Source: Mesodorylaimus sp. YZB2_4 (lineage: Eukaryota; Nematoda; Enoplea; Dorylaimida; Dorylaimidae). From it: 64,000 bases of DNA. Positions 37,103-48,562 of this stretch are shown in pieces. The stretch covers positions 458,254-522,253 of the forward strand of contig JASANH010001389.1 in the NCBI GenBank assembly GCA_030248295.1. The letters run 5' to 3'. Made by a program: the position numbers and the translations under genes. Below the pieces are notes generated by a model. That model searched no databases. It was not told the DNA's origin and saw only the letters and a program-made list of their open reading frames with translations. Each line of letters starts with the position of its first letter. Positions within the stretch are counted from its first letter, which is position 1.

Positions 37103-39275
37103 ATGTATCGGATTCTCATTTTGGGAGGAGTTGGTGTGTTCTTTGTAAGTTAGTGTGGCCATCGAGTGGACTGGTCACTATTATCATTGTTATGCTTCCA
37201 TTTCAGGTGGCCACACCAGCCGCAGCTCAGTCATCACTACCCGATGTGAACGGAGGTTGGTCCCCTTGGGAATTAGATCCGAGCATAGACTGTTGTATTT
37301 ATGGCCCGTACGCCCGCTACAGACGCTACTGCACGAACCCGACGCCAGAACGGAACGGCTTGAAATGCTTGACTTCTAACGGAACCTACGCCAGCACAGA
37401 GGACGCATGGAGAACATGTAACTGTAAGTCGTGCACTGGACACCAGCACAGTGTGTGCTCTGGAGAGTCTAGCGTGGTTCTAGAATAAGTTCCTAGCCAG
37501 GCCAGCCAAATCCAGATGAGTGTAGCACGTTTTCCAGCACGAGAGTGACTTGAGTGCTTGTTGGTCAGACGGTTAAGGTAAGGTATGATCCAAGAAAGAG
37601 CGGCCGTCAAGGGCAAGTATCAGACTGAAGTGCCTTTCCCTTCCGTTCTATAGTGTCACCTCCCCGAAATAAGTGAGGGAATGGATGAGTGAGTGAATGA
37701 ATGGGGTACAGTATGCCAAGCTGCGACCAGACGACGGGATGATCCGAACCGCCATGACAAAAGGGTATCATGATCAGAATTTCAGGCGGGTGTGTGCCAC
37801 CATGCGACCCTGCCGTTTCGTTCTGCGTCAACGATTCGGGTCTGACTGGGCCATACTGCAAATGCAACTATCCCATGGTCCCTGTACCTAATTCTGATTA
37901 TCTCAATGGCACGCAATGCATGAACGTGACATCCACCACCACAGCTCCCGTCACCGCTCCGCCTGTGACCATGGATGCGGTAAGCTTCCGGAGTCAAGGC
38001 AGCATATACGAAGAAGAGCCTAGCCTTGTTTCAGAGTTCGAAAAAGACCAAGGACACTGTCCAGTATATATGCATTGTCATAATGCTGGGCTGCCTGGCC
38101 ACTGTGTTCGGCCTGATGATCTTCTGTTAGTAAGTGGCATCTAAGACTCACCACGATACGCACTTAATATCTTGCCTTCAGCGGTTTCAAAACCCTTCGC
38201 ATCATCCAAATGAGTGAAGAAGTGACTCTGGCGGCTACATTCGCCCTTGTAGGATTCTTGATTGAGAGCACTGGTGACAAGGTAAGCCAACGCCGACCCG
38301 CATATAACATGATTGTGATAAGCCGATCCTTTCAGACGGGATGTATGATCATAGCCATCCTTGTGCACTATCTATTCATGTGCACCATGACTTTCTACTG
38401 TTTGGAAGCCCTGCACACGTACAGCATGGTCACCTACGTGGTCCCCGTCAGGGGCTACTTATCGGCCATTGTCAATATCGTCCTTGGATACGGTGTGTAG
38501 CTTGTGAGAAGCTTCAATGCCCGAGATGAAAGCACTCTGTTCTTTCCAGCCATCCCATTGTTGCCCCTGGCCTTCTCGGTCGGCTTCTTGTACACGAGCT
38601 ATGGAAACAATGGTCGTCAGTAAGTGCAAATCGAACGGGTAGTCTCGCAATCAGATGCACGTAAGTGAGGTTTCAGTTGCTGGTGTGATATCAATGGAGC
38701 CGGGACGGGTCAAGCTTGGGCATTCTTGTTCCCCATTTGCTTCGGAGCATTGGCTTGCGCTGTGATAGCCGAGGCGCAAGGACAAGGCAAATACGAACCG
38801 TTGCCTGGCACTGATGAGTTGGAATTGAGAAGCGCCAAGTAAGGTTTTTTTTGGAGAAGGGACCGTCTCCTGAACTGTCGTTGAGAGGCTGCATGACTTT
38901 CAGGATCAGTCAATACACCATCATGATCAACATGCCCTTGAGCGTGGCAACGTACGTGGTCGGCCTGCTGGCAGTCGACCTGCAGATCTTCGCCCTGTAC
39001 ATGGTCTTCTTCGCTTTGGCCGTTTTTCTGGGCGTAGCCATCTTGCTGTCTCATGCGGCAGCCAGTCCCAGGGTATGTTCACGCACCTGCTACACATAGG
39101 CTGTTACGAACCATAACTTGCTTTTAGTTGGCCAGTATGTGCCCATGCGGAGGCGGATCCACGAGCTCGAGTGGAAGGGTAAGATTGCCATAAGCATTTT
39201 GGTGACTGCTAAAATTAAATATACCTTTTCCAGGTTGCACCAACCCCGCAACCCTTGCCGGGGAAGATACAGTAG
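37103..39275 (+). CDS. 7TM receptor, class B/adhesion-like, TSP1 + EGF ectodomain
   Basis: Eleven exons: 37103-37144, 37207-37423, 37786-37979, 38035-38129, 38182-38281, 38336-38492, 38550-38619, 38677-38838, 38904-39072, 39128-39178 and 39234-39275. They total 1,299 nt and encode 432 aa. A signal peptide (MYRILILGGVGVFF) precedes a thrombospondin type-1-like module (NGGWSPWELDPSIDCC, then YRRYC and C-x-S), an EGF-like module with closely spaced Cys and a Thr-rich stalk. Seven hydrophobic helices follow. TM3 has the class B pattern (CMIIAILVHYLFMC, then LEALHTYSMV) and extracellular loop 2 has HCWC, the partner of the TM3 cysteine. Only about 25 residues lie between the EGF module and TM1, so there is no room for a GAIN/GPS autoproteolysis domain. 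Ligand and G protein are unknown. Confidence 0.85.
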
Positions 39276-40059
39276 ATGCATGAAGCAGAAGACATGAGTG
39301 TGAGAGCAGGCAAAATGATAACCACATTTGGCACTGCACCATCACTGCTTAATTACCACATGCCCCGTGAGTGTTCTGATGTATTTGCTGATCATAGCGT
39401 CCCCTACAACCCGCCACAGTATTCCATGCTTGCCTCGCATCACAGTAAAATTGGAGTTGCCTTGTGAGTATGCATTAGGCGGATCCCAGATGCGAGGGGT
39501 CTTCTCCAACTGGAAAGCGGCTCACGCACACAATCATGCCCTCGAATGCCCCGTGGCATGCGTATACTAGCATTTCGCCACCAGAGTGGACCGTGGTGTT
39601 CATGAAGGCAAATTTTATCGTAGTTGCGGGCAATGTGCGCAGGACGTAGGACAGGCGGGTCGATGTTTACCCAAGTCCGTCTCGACGACAATCGGTGTCG
39701 TTTCGTTGCGGACGAGTGGAATCGGTGAAGTGAAAGGAAACAGCGCCTGGTGCCAATGCGCATTTGACGCCATAAAACTTATTTACGCAAGCGCCGCCAT
39801 AAAAGTTTCCAGTAGCCAGCCACCCGCGCTTTACTGATCGTCTCCTTTCCGTCTCTCAGGGAGGTCGTTACTGAAAACTAGCCTTTCACAATTAGGTCTA
39901 CAAATTGCCCTGGTCATAGGCTGGTTGGGAGGGGATGCACTCGTATCTGATCCCTGGGGGGATTATATCGATTGGCAGATGTGCTCTCCGATCGTGCCCT
40001 ACGTGATCATACTGGTTTGACTTATGCTAGCTAATGATCAGTGAGTTTGGACGCGGTAA
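39276..40059. other. intergenic
   Basis: Sequence 3' of the 7TM receptor. No gene, RNA or clear repeat is seen; small frames on both strands lack domains. Confidence 0.5.
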
Positions 40060-40400
40060 AAATCACCTGGGTGGCTGCTGTGCCCTGACAGACGTAGCGT
40101 AGCGCACGGACTGACGGGATATGGGAGGATTCCTGGCAAGCGGTGAACTTTCTCCCCAGTTGACTGGAGTTCATTTTGTCTGCAGCCGACCACCAATCAA
40201 GATTACAAGCAAGACCTGCCTCCCTCCAGTCTCCGTCCTGGGCCAGATCCGATGTCCATTCGTTTGTCTTTCGTCTCCCAGAAACCTGAGGGTACCGTGT
40301 GGGCCCGACTGGCTGTGCTGGAGTTTTGACAGCCTCCATCACCGAGGATCGAACTCGGGGCCAGTCGCCCAGCACTATTTATCTCGTACCCCGAGAATGC
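40060..40400 (-). mobile_element. tRNA-derived SINE, minus orientation
   Basis: Read on the minus strand, a B-box-like GAGTTCGATCC flanked by CCCGAG/CTCGG (complement of 40351-40367) marks a tRNA-like head. The body contains GGAGACGAAAGACAAACGA and AGAAAGTTCACCGCTTGCC, related to GAGACGGAAGCCAAACGA and GTTCAAAGCTCACCCGCC of the copy at 30692-30960. The A box is degraded. The boundaries are approximate. Confidence 0.55.
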
Positions 40401-43400
40401 ATGGTTTTTCTTCGGTTCTGCTTGTGAGTGAAAAGTGGAGATACTTATCGTTAGTGTCATAGTTGAGATCGCGGTGTCGAGGACATCGGACTGCTGGAAC
40501 CCCAGTTGGCAAAAACCAAGGAATACTAGCTTATTCGTAGATCAGAATCACATTTTGTCACGGTCCTATTCTGTGTTCTATGTAAAATATGAGTGACCCA
40601 GTCAGACACTCTCGGTTCATTTCCGCGCGTTTCTAGTTGGCTTGCGCTCCCAGTTCAGCGTCCTTTCGTGGCGTCTGTAATCCACCTACGCCTCTTTGTC
40701 TAGCGGTACGGAGAGAGCTTCATGTCGACATTCATTTTTTTATTTCCGAATCTAATATGCGGGCGACGTTTTTTCCAAATTATTCTTACACAAGAACAAG
40801 GCGAGAGAGAATATTTCAAGTAAGCTTTTCTCGGTATTTTGCCCACCAACTTTTCGCATGGTCTATTAGTCGGTGTTTTGTAACAGGAAAAGGACAATTA
40901 GGATGTTTACCTCCCCTTGACTCAATGTTATGGCACGATTGTTTTGTTTCTGACCCGTTCGATGATGAATGAGTTGTGGAAGACCCACAACGTTCCATAA
41001 TTGGCCTTGCTAAGCCGATCGGCCTTTTGCTCTTTGAGCACTTTCTTATCTCTGCCGTACCAAACAAGGTGTTCGAGCTGGTGGGGCGTCAATGTAGACT
41101 GCATGTACAGTTTGTATACTCTGCATGTCCTTATGGAAGGCGATAAACGGGACGCGTTTGAGTGGATTTTATTGCTGGCTCACGCATTTTGCACTGGTTT
41201 GGTTTTGGTGATAAGAAAATCACCTTTTGCCGTATTTAGGGGCCGCAATGATGGTTAGTGTCTTGGCCGAGGGATATGCAAACAGGACCCGAGTGAGAAG
41301 AGGTCGTTTATGGTTTAGGTGGGCAGGAAGGAGAGGACAAGTTCTTTATAATATTCATAAAATCATTGGAGCGTGAAAATGCGCGAAGGGGACCTTTTCG
41401 GTGATGTTTCCTGTTTAAAATGGGACACGGATTTAAAAATTTTCATTTTGAATGGTTGTTATTTGAAAAAATGTCATTTTGGCGCCACGTTGGATTTGAG
41501 ACGAACGAACGAGACTCGGTTATTTTTTCATTTTTGATTTCTTGTGCGATTGAGATTGGTCGAATGGACCAAGCGTATTTGACGTGGTGAACAAATGGGC
41601 AGGTTGCGGGTGGTACGGTGGATCGTATCGGATTATCAGGACGCCGGAAAACTCAGAAATTCTGGCTTCGGCGTCTTGATATTTGAATGACAACAACAAT
41701 TTTTCATGCGCGCCAAGCTTCGATTTCTAGCCTAAGAAACTGAATATATTGTCTTTGGGTTGGGGTGATGATTGATGGGGTTTAGGGGGAGGGGGAGAAA
41801 GAATAACTGATTCGCCAGCTAAGTTCGAATTCGACCTATTTCATCTTCTTTTTCCTCGGGATCGTGGCCTTGTTTTGATTGGGGGGGGGGGGGATGAAAT
41901 GGCAAACCGTTTCCTGCTGGTCAATGATGACAGGCGCCGCGGTGAGCAGGCCTCGGGCGGATGGTCCGAGTGATGAGATGGACGCGCCACAAGTTCGACC
42001 GATCGAGTAGCCACTGGTCATTCGATGAGGCTATTTTTGAACACTGCCAGTCGAGTTTTATTGCGAGACAGCAGCTGGCCGCCTGGCCTGGCGCGTGTCG
42101 TCGGGTTGGACTGGACAGTAGGAGGCGAGTCGGATGGGCGGACTAGACTGCTCGGACATGGAGCACTTGACTTGTGCGCGGATTTGGTTGGAACTTGGAG
42201 GGATTTCAGTCAAATCGTGGTTTCTGACATGATTTCTGCGCGTTGAATAGACATATATGGACCAATGATTTGTGGATTTCTAGCGTTTTTATGGAGTAAA
42301 AACAGGAATCGTGTTTCTTAGCTAAGGTATGTACCTATCTGGTCTACAGTAATCCAAGTGCTGTGCGGGTGACGAGCAGGCCTTGAAGTCTCTCCGTTCG
42401 ACCACTCATTCACGTCACTCTTCTCAAAAAAGTTCCATCGAAGTTTCTGTTTGATAAAGAATTTTCCAAAATGATGAATGCCTGTATTCAATCAGTTTTA
42501 TATTTCCTACCTTTATTTCTAATGCATTTTGACGCCTTGGCGGGGGTGCAGCATCTGGCGCCTCGAGCTGTGGGGGATGTTTTAGATCGAGAGGACTTTC
42601 GTCTTTTCGTTTTGATATACAACCGTAGGCGCGGCGAAATCTATGCGGGCCTTGAAAATGTTTTCGAGAGTGAATTTTGCAGAACATGAAAAATTTCCAC
42701 ACGTGCATCATCACTGGAGAAGGTGCGTAATTTGAAAAGTTTTGGTTGGTACAAGTCGAGTGTGGTGTTTGGCTTCCAGCTGTCGCCGATTTTGAGCTTA
42801 TCGTGTCTTAACCAAAGGCTCCGACCGACGCCGACTTGTCGCCTTGTTGTCCTGCCGGTTGTCACTTTCGAATCGACACATAGTAGGTACAGTAGCCGAG
42901 GACAAAGTAAACGAGTCGACCAGATGGTGTGAAGCTTTGGAAAATGTGGGAGCAGCTTTCTTGGCTAACTTGATGCAATTGCTGTCGACGAGGTACTTGA
43001 AGATGGGCTCGTTGAAATGGTGCAATTCACAAATACTTGCACTCTGGTCTTCTTATCTGATCCGTATCCCGTCAATTTAGGGCGGGCGGGAAGAGAAAGT
43101 TTGTGGGCGTATGATATAACAGCTGATAAGCTAATGCATTTTTCGACGCTTTGACGTTTAAGTGGATGAGAAAATAGGACTTTATCGTCAGAGCACGTCA
43201 TTTTGGCTTGTTGGCAATTCATTTCAGCCACCGTCTAGCCAATGTGTCTTTGCGATTTAGGATTGTATAATGGTTCAGGTTGGTAGCTTATGTTCGATGC
43301 CAGTTGGTGAACATTTCCAAATGCCCGCCTGACAGACGTCGACTGGTAATGACGAGTTTGACACTAGTCGCAAGGAGAGTGAACAAATTTTTATTTTCAC

Positions 43401-45081
43401 TTTACCACTTTTGCATAATTTGACACCATGCTCAGACGAGTTGGGTGAAATAGGAGCCAAAATGAGATGAATTTGGTAAACAGATGTGGTTGAAGAAATA
43501 AGCATAGTTTGGTTTTTCTATGCCTCGGGCCAATTCTTATGTCAACTATTATCATTGCCTTCACTCATCATACCCGAGTCGAAATCGCGTTTTGGAGAAA
43601 CCAGTCTTATTCCATTTTCAACCAAATGTTCTACGTCCTTTTCGATAGTCGCCTTGAGAATTTTGGTTTTTGTTTTGGATGGAGTGGTTTGGGCGGGTTG
43701 AATATGGGATTCGGGGGTTAAGCTTGGACTGGGAGAAACTGATGATTAGACAGAAATTCAAAATTTCGTGTTAATAATTGGAGCAGTTTTTTGAATCAAT
43801 TTTGGTACGGATGGACTATCAGAGGAATTAGACTAGGCCAAACCTGTCACGCTTGTTACTCGTATGTGAGCCAGTTTTGCTTGGCATTTTTGAATTTGAG
43901 TTATGAATTGGAGTCATGTTTGAGAATGCTGGGCGGAATTGTGTGGGTGCTGAGGTCAGGCGCGTGCATATTTGGCATACCGATATGAACAGGGTGTGAT
44001 GGAGGGTGCAACGAATCCATCAAATGTCTCAGATTTCAAGAAGCAAAGGAAGGGCCAATAAAGTTTTTCTTACAGGAGGAGGGTGCCATTTCCTGTCCCC
44101 CCTGCGGCCTGGCTTATCTCATTACCACAGGCGCAGGTGTGGCTCGTTAAACAGCCTCGAAAGGGTGCCCACACTGGATCGTAAACTGTTTTATATCGGT
44201 TCGTGGTCTCGAGGAAATGGTGAATGGCGCCCGAGGGTGAAAGGCAGGGATGGCATAGTTTGCTTGGTGTGGCACGCGCCCGCGGTTTTTGCTATTTCCG
44301 CTGGATGTTTGGATTGATGATGGTCGGCCGAGGATGTGGACTGGTGAGATAAACTTAGGTTCGGAGATGCTCGTAAGTTGGGAAATGGACTGGAGAGATC
44401 GGTTCTGGCCTGGTGGTTCCACGGGAAGGGTTCTGATGAATGGCTCGGTGGTGGTCGCCTTGGTAGCGGGTTCAGGTGTGGTGTGGGTCCAGACTTAGTT
44501 TCGATTTGTCAGACCTTTTCAACCAACGGACGTCAGTGGCATCTTTTCTGCCTGGTTTTTCAAAACTTACAGTAGCAAGATGGAACCAGGTTGAATGAAT
44601 CTTCTGGCTGGAAGGTGGATCAAGGTGCACAGGTGGGTCCAGCAATTTCATTCCAGATTCAGTGGTCCCACCCATATTGTCGATTGGGATCCTGGTCGGA
44701 CGGGGTAACGAGGCAATGCTGGATGGGCCACTACAAAAAGGGGCTAGTCACTGTTCCTCTCGAACCCGAACCTATGCTAGTCGGTGGAGCGAGAGCTGAA
44801 CCTTTCTCACCAGACCAACTAATCCTTTGTGCTGTGAAACTTGAAATTTTAAGAATTTTTTGGTGACAAGTTTCTGGTACAATAAGAAGCTTGTTGAAAA
44901 CATTAGTTTCGTATGGCGGCTGCTTTTAACTTTGACTTCGTCGCCTGCATGTCATTTTGCTACTCGGCCAGATGGTCGTGCGGACGAGTGTTTCGTGATG
45001 CACTTGAAACTGTGTTTACTCGATACAAGTCGGATAAGTTTCGCTGCTCCATAGCTTACTCGCTTTTGTTGAAAATCCAAT

Positions 45082-45130
45082 CGATGCTTGTCGATTGGGG
45101 CTCACGCACACTAGAACTAAGCTGAGGTCT
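45082..45130 (+). repeat. dispersed repeat, copy 1
   Basis: CGATGCTTGTCGATTGGGG begins this copy and recurs at 46529. Similarity continues through CTCACGCACACTAGAACT versus TTCGCGCGTAACTAGAGCT and a shared GGTCT. Both copies are followed by GTGTAAAG-type repeats, so they mark the same element. Confidence 0.7.
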
Positions 45131-45212
45131 CTGCTTGATCGGTTGCTTATCCTTAGTTGCTTGGAATTCATATAGGAGCCGAGGCGCGATGTGATTGGCG
45201 TGCTTGGCAGGA

Positions 45213-45421
45213 GTGTAAAGAGGGATTGGCGGATTATGAGTGTAAAGCGAGGTTGATTAGATAGTGTAAAGAGAGATTGGCTGGATAGGAAGAGTGTGAA
45301 GTGGGGTCAGCTGGACAGAAGTGTAAAGTGGTGTGATTCCCTCCCCATGTATGGGGGCACAGGAGCGCAGGGTGTAAAGTGGGCTGGCTGGCTGGATAGG
45401 AATGTAAAGTGGGATAGAGGA
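45213..45421 (+). repeat. degenerate GTGTAAAG minisatellite
   Basis: About seven imperfect units of 22-50 bp, each starting GTGTAAAG or a close variant, with a typical body like TGGGATTGGCTGGATAGGA. The units differ by substitutions and length. A related GTGTAAAGCGGGG occurs after the second dispersed-repeat copy near 46617. Confidence 0.8.
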
Positions 45422-46528
45422 TCAGAATCAGGTAGTTTTGGATGGCTCGCTCACTATGAGCTTTGTAATTCTTCCATGCTTGTCCTCTAAAATCGCTCCC
45501 TCAACTGAGATAATGTCTCGATCATATATCTGTCAAAATCAGAATCTTTAGAACTAGCCACGATCCCACGTTAATAACTTTGTGATAGCTGGAGGCCTCT
45601 GTGACTCTGACCACTGCTGTAATAAATAGTCAGCTATCAGACGCGTACTAGCATGGTTTTTGGACTCGGCACGATGGGGTTTGAATGTTATCGAATGTGT
45701 TTTGGTGGTTGGTGAGATTCTTTTTGACTCGACCGCCTAGTATTTTATGTGGTGGCTGTATGTGCGAGTCGACATACATTACTGGGAATACACATTTTTC
45801 ACTAGCCCATCTTTTCTACCTGGCATCGCCATCGTAGCTGGCTTTAGTAGACTTTTATTTTTCGAGGATTTTTAACGAGTTTTTTAAAACAAGCGGCACT
45901 TCTTTTCAATAAGACATTGCACCTGCGGGTGCAATGCATTTGTAAGAATGTGAAAGTTTATGCGTTTGTGGTAAGCTGGCCAGAGTGGCACCTGTTGCCA
46001 TCTTAATCCTGGTCTCAATAATGACAAGACGTTTCGAGAAATGGAATATGACTAGCGGGCACCATATATTTTCTGACGTGTATACACGCATGTTAAGTGA
46101 ACATTTCTCAGCTATTTTCAACCACATTTTTCAAGGAGATCTGATCGATGTTTGAGACGGGTTTTGTTTTGTTGATGGGAGAAAAGTAGTGAGATCTTTT
46201 TTACTTCGTTGCTTCACAAGCGTCTGTCTTCTGACTTGAGTTAAATCTTTTCTCATTCGTCACTCGAGACAGGTGGTTTACTCGAATACGAAGCAAAGAC
46301 TTGCAAAAAATTGAGCCGGATATGAACGAGGATCAATCTTGGGCAATGCGAGTCTTCGAAAATAATCTTGCATGCGGACTCGAAGATAGGCGTTTCCTGT
46401 GAATGGTCCAAATGTGAGTCGAGTCAAGGAGGTTAGATTTGGCTGTTATCCTCAGGCACTGTGAATTCAGTATCAGGAAGAGTTCGGCCATGCTGTTTTG
46501 GTGTTTCATGGTTTTCTGTTCTCGATGC

Positions 46529-46630
46529 CGATGCTTGTCGATTGGGGTTCGCGCGTAACTAGAGCTGGGGTCTGTGATTGGTCTGATTAGATACAAGTGT
46601 GACGGGCTGGTTAGGAGTGTAAAGCGGGGG
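46529..46630 (+). repeat. dispersed repeat, copy 2, with minisatellite remnant
   Basis: Repeats the 19-bp core of the copy at 45082 and, after a spacer, ends in a single GTGTAAAG-type unit. It supports a mobile or duplicated element with a minisatellite-like tail. Confidence 0.65.
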
Positions 46631-46863
46631 AAGACTTATTAAAAATCCCAGTGGGAGGCCTCCTGGGAGACCCACCCTGTTTCGGATACTGGTGAATACA
46701 CAGGAAATAACGTTATGGATTTTTGATCAATGGCTCATTTAGCAGGAACAGTTTTTTTGAGGGTTTACAGTTTCCCTCGTTTGTTGTTACCGCCTTTGAT
46801 CGGTTTGGTTTGAAATGCATTATCGAGGGTGTCTGGTCGGGTTTTTTTGTTATAACGTTACAC

Positions 46864-46877
46864 GGGGGGGGGGGGGC
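46864..46877. repeat. homopolymer G run
   Basis: An uninterrupted run of about 14 G residues, comparable to the run at 41880-41893. Such runs can form G-quadruplexes and are also prone to length errors in sequencing. Confidence 0.85.
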
Positions 46878-48562
46878 GTGAGACCGCGTACGGTATCTTT
46901 GGACTGGTATGAGTTTGAAGTCAGTTTTGGTAATTGCGCGTGAAGTTTTCGAGTATGGCCATTCATGAGTTGGCACGAAAAAGATAGTCATGGTTTTATG
47001 TGGCTGTGGTTCTAGTTTGAGCTTAATTTATGGATGTGCGGAAGTGCGCATTGCGCAGTGCGCACAGTTTTGTTAGGGTGGCTAGAGTAATGCATTTTCA
47101 ATAAATAAGTTTGCCATCTTTGACGTCGGTGTAAAAGTCAATTAGGGCTGGTTTGGGGAAGGTAGTGCCTGGTGTGGACGCACTGTATTCGACACTCAAT
47201 CCTTATTCAATCGTCGTATATGACTTTGTAGTGAGACGATTCATTGAGTAGAAACAAGGCGCGAATGGAATGCGGGATGGGATGGCCCGGGAAAATTTAC
47301 TCTGCAATCAGTATACTGCGAAAGGACTACGAGTATGGTCGGGCCGGGTTGTCTAGGATGTCCCTGGCTGGTGCTGAGGGACCACCGGTGTAGCGCATCC
47401 CTGCGCTGGGGATCTTCAGTGATCAGTCCCTCTCATTGGCATACAGCGACTGCCTGCGACCCCGTCGTGCACTGTTGGCGAGTGGTGTATGAAGAACATG
47501 GATGGGAGGCGCACGGTCGTCTGGGCCTGTTCCAGTTTCTGTTGGACTAAGCGGTGCGGTAGGGCGGCTTACCTGTCCTGTGTCTTCTTCCACTCTTAAT
47601 TCCCAACGTACTCCTCGTCGACACGGTGTTGTCGGATGTGGTAGTCGTCGCGGCGACTTGTCTAGCGGAAAGGGGATTAGGACTTTTTCTAGGCTTAGCA
47701 CAGGAGCTGATTATGATATTATGTTTTTTCTTAGTGGTGACAGTTTAGTTGAGAATGAAATCGTCACGCGCTTTGGCGAATATATAATTCGCGGGCCAAT
47801 TCCTTGTACGGCGAGCGCCTAGAATGTGTATAGGATAATTTTGAGCCTTGAAAACTGGCCACTTTCTTCGACTGCACCCGCGTCGCCGCCGCCGAGGCGA
47901 CTAGTTGACGAGTGCGTTGATGTTAGAAAATGACGGTTTTGTCTTACTGCGCGCATTCCTTGGACCAGAGTGCAGAAGTAGTGTTCAAGACGAAGTCGAA
48001 GTTAGGACCAGAGCGAGTGTATTACGATCCTAAAAGTTTAGGTTGTCGCCAAAATGCGAACGGAAGGTGACGACGGCGGCGACAGTCGTCAGTCGCCATT
48101 TAGCCCACGGCCATTTACACACACTGGCGCGCTTGGTATACCAACTCCATATATGGCGAGTAGTGCGGGAGGTGGGAGAGTGCCTGCTGTAGAATGCCTA
48201 GCAAACTATCTTGGTTCAATTTGTGTCATTATTAGAATAGAACGTTTAGACGAAGCGAAAGGGTGCTTGTCTGCATATCCTTTTATGGAAGTGATGGGAC
48301 CTGGAAGGAAGGTGCGGCTAGGGAGGAGCCTATCAAGTCTACTTACCTGTTGTCCGAATGGATCGTCTCCGCGCTCTGAATGTGCCTCGGTGGTGGAGTA
48401 TAGTTTATCTTACCATTTTAGGTCACAGCCACGATTCGGTTATGGTGCCGATCATAGGGTTTGGTATTGATCGGTCGAATCGTGCTTTTTTAGCGATTAT
48501 CGATTAATCTTAGTTGGTCTTATTTGATTTTGGAAGCGATCGTTGCGATTAATCGATCGAAG

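Larger units (their letters stand above)
40401..48562. other. long gene-free region upstream of FGFR
   Basis: Over 8 kb without a supportable gene. The many frames of 60-138 codons lack domains and splice continuity. It contains homopolymer G runs (about 41880-41893 and 46865-46876), a degenerate minisatellite (45213-45421) and a dispersed repeat pair (45082, 46529). The 3' part must hold the FGFR promoter and possibly a leader exon, which I cannot place. Confidence 0.55.

Noticed and set aside
48054-48470. 138-codon frame just upstream of FGFR as a possible extra exon
   Set aside because: No similarity to receptor ectodomains, and the signal peptide at 48563 already provides a complete N-terminus.
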